Shown here one piece after another: positions 63,451 to 64,000 of a stretch of DNA of 64,000 nucleotides. Positions within the stretch are counted from its first letter, which is position 1, and every line of letters begins with the position of its first letter. The stretch is from an uncultured Cellulomonas sp. (GTDB lineage Bacteria > Actinomycetota > Actinomycetes > Actinomycetales > Cellulomonadaceae): positions 1-64,000 of the forward strand of contig NZ_CANLTL010000012.1 of the NCBI RefSeq assembly GCF_947494015.1, given 5' to 3'. A program made the position numbers and the translations under genes. A model generated the notes under the pieces. It searched no databases, was not told the DNA's origin, and saw only the letters and a program-made list of their open reading frames with translations.

Positions 63451-64000
63451 GTGACGACACTGATGATGCTGCGCCGGATCGCCCGTCCGATGCTGGCCGC
63501 CTGGTTCGTGACCGAAGGCTCCGCCGCGGTCCGCGGGTCGGCCGTCCACCTCGAGCCCGCCCGTGCGGGCGCCGATGTCCTCGTCGACCGGTTCGGCATC
63601 GCCCGGCCGTCCGACGAGCAGCTGCGCACCATCGTCAAGGTGCACGGGGCGGCGACGATCGGCGCCGGAGCGGCGCTGGCGATCGGCAAGGCGCCGCGGC
63701 TGGCCGCCCTCGTGCTGGCCGCGCTGACGCTGCCGTCGGCGGTCGCGAACGTGCTCGCGTCGCGGCGTGGCGGGGTCTCGGCCGCGGCGAAGACCGAGCG
63801 GCGCCAGCGCGCCGTGCAGGCCGTCTCCTTCACCGGCGCAGCGCTCATCGCCGCCGCCGACCGCGAGGGGCGCCCGGGTCTGGCCTGGAAGGTGTCGCGG
63901 GCGCGCAAGCTCGCCGCCGCGAGCGCGACGGCCACGGTCGCCGGCGCGACCCACGGCTCGAAGAAGTCGAGCTCCACGGGCGCCACCGACGCGCTCAAGA
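63451..64000 (+). CDS. DoxX-like membrane protein, 3' end cut by window
   Basis: The frame from GTG 63451 (ATG 63463 and 63466 also possible) runs to the window end without a stop, giving at least 183 residues. [32 protein letters not shown] is the DoxX start, followed by hydrophobic helices ([39 protein letters not shown]) and a further helix ([15 protein letters not shown]). The basic, Ala/Ser/Lys-rich C-terminus continues outside. Function unknown; divergent from sigR, sharing a ~240-base control region. Confidence 0.75.
   Translation, partial: MTTLMMLRRIARPMLAAWFVTEGSAAVRGSAVHLEPARAGADVLVDRFGIARPSDEQLRTIVKVHGAATIGAGAALAIGKAPRLAALVLAALTLPSAVANVLASRRGGVSAAAKTERRQRAVQAVSFTGAALIAAADREGRPGLAWKVSRARKLAAASATATVAGATHGSKKSSSTGATDALK

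Overview
The window is very GC-rich, has GTG starts and 4-bp GTGA/ATGA gene overlaps throughout, and carries actinobacterial signatures: a fused 2-oxoglutarate dehydrogenase/decarboxylase (Kgd/OdhA type), SigR-RsrA, a 24-residue bL37 gene, a Tad pilus cluster and the prfB-ftsE-ftsX-smpB-ssrA block. It is most probably a chromosomal segment of a Micrococcales actinomycete (Cellulomonas-like), although no single gene fixes the genus.

Layout. (1) 1-9.25 kb: the end of an operon that looks like the tail of an extracellular contractile injection system (eCIS) locus. It has an Afp15-like AAA+ ATPase, a 1,661-residue DUF4157 protein whose C-terminus looks like a PD-(D/E)xK nuclease, and a beta-propeller protein. 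(2) 9.4-13.0 kb: a methyltransferase, a decayed M28 peptidase remnant and a GH3 glycosidase. (3) 13,058-29,045: a ~16-kb genomic island inserted at the 3' end of ssrA (tmRNA). It is bounded by a 20-bp direct repeat of the tmRNA 3' end and has a tyrosine integrase beside ssrA and an excisionase-like gene. Its cargo is largely defence: a HEPN protein coupled to a methyltransferase-like/Mrr-nuclease fusion that lacks the normal catalytic tetrapeptide, a small zinc-ribbon ORF, an Mrr-type type IV nuclease, a complete type I restriction-modification system (hsdM-hsdS-hsdR) and a toxin-antitoxin pair. It also carries a second copy of the methyltransferase found outside at 9.4 kb. Several strong palindromes and operator-like repeats lie between its genes.

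(4) 29.0-38.7 kb: core genes on the minus strand: ssrA, a DUF2207 protein, smpB, an M23 hydrolase, ftsX, ftsE, prfB, a ThrE-type exporter and a DUF1684 protein. (5) 38.8-44.5 kb: an AraC/VOC pair, then a Tad pilus cluster (tadA-tadB-tadC-pilin-TadE-TadE-TadG-like) on the minus strand. (6) 44.7-54.4 kb: an unknown protein with a CCACG x6 leader, a diacylglycerol-kinase-family protein, a YidD-like protein, an aldose-1-epimerase-like protein, a VanY-like peptidase, two CNNM/CBS membrane proteins, and an operon of response regulator, histidine kinase, ABC ATPase and ABC permease. (7) 54.7-64.0 kb: kgd, a GlxA-type regulator, a small membrane protein, an SGNH-like protein, a stand-alone PilT ATPase, bL37, rsrA-sigR with a visible SigR-type promoter, and a DoxX-like protein cut by the window end.

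The two strongest leads are the HEPN + methyltransferase-like/Mrr two-gene module (14,112-15,958) and the eCIS-linked DUF4157 giant with a nuclease-like C-terminus (3,173-8,158). The island itself has a definable att pair, and a second, diverged copy of its left end suggests stepwise accretion.
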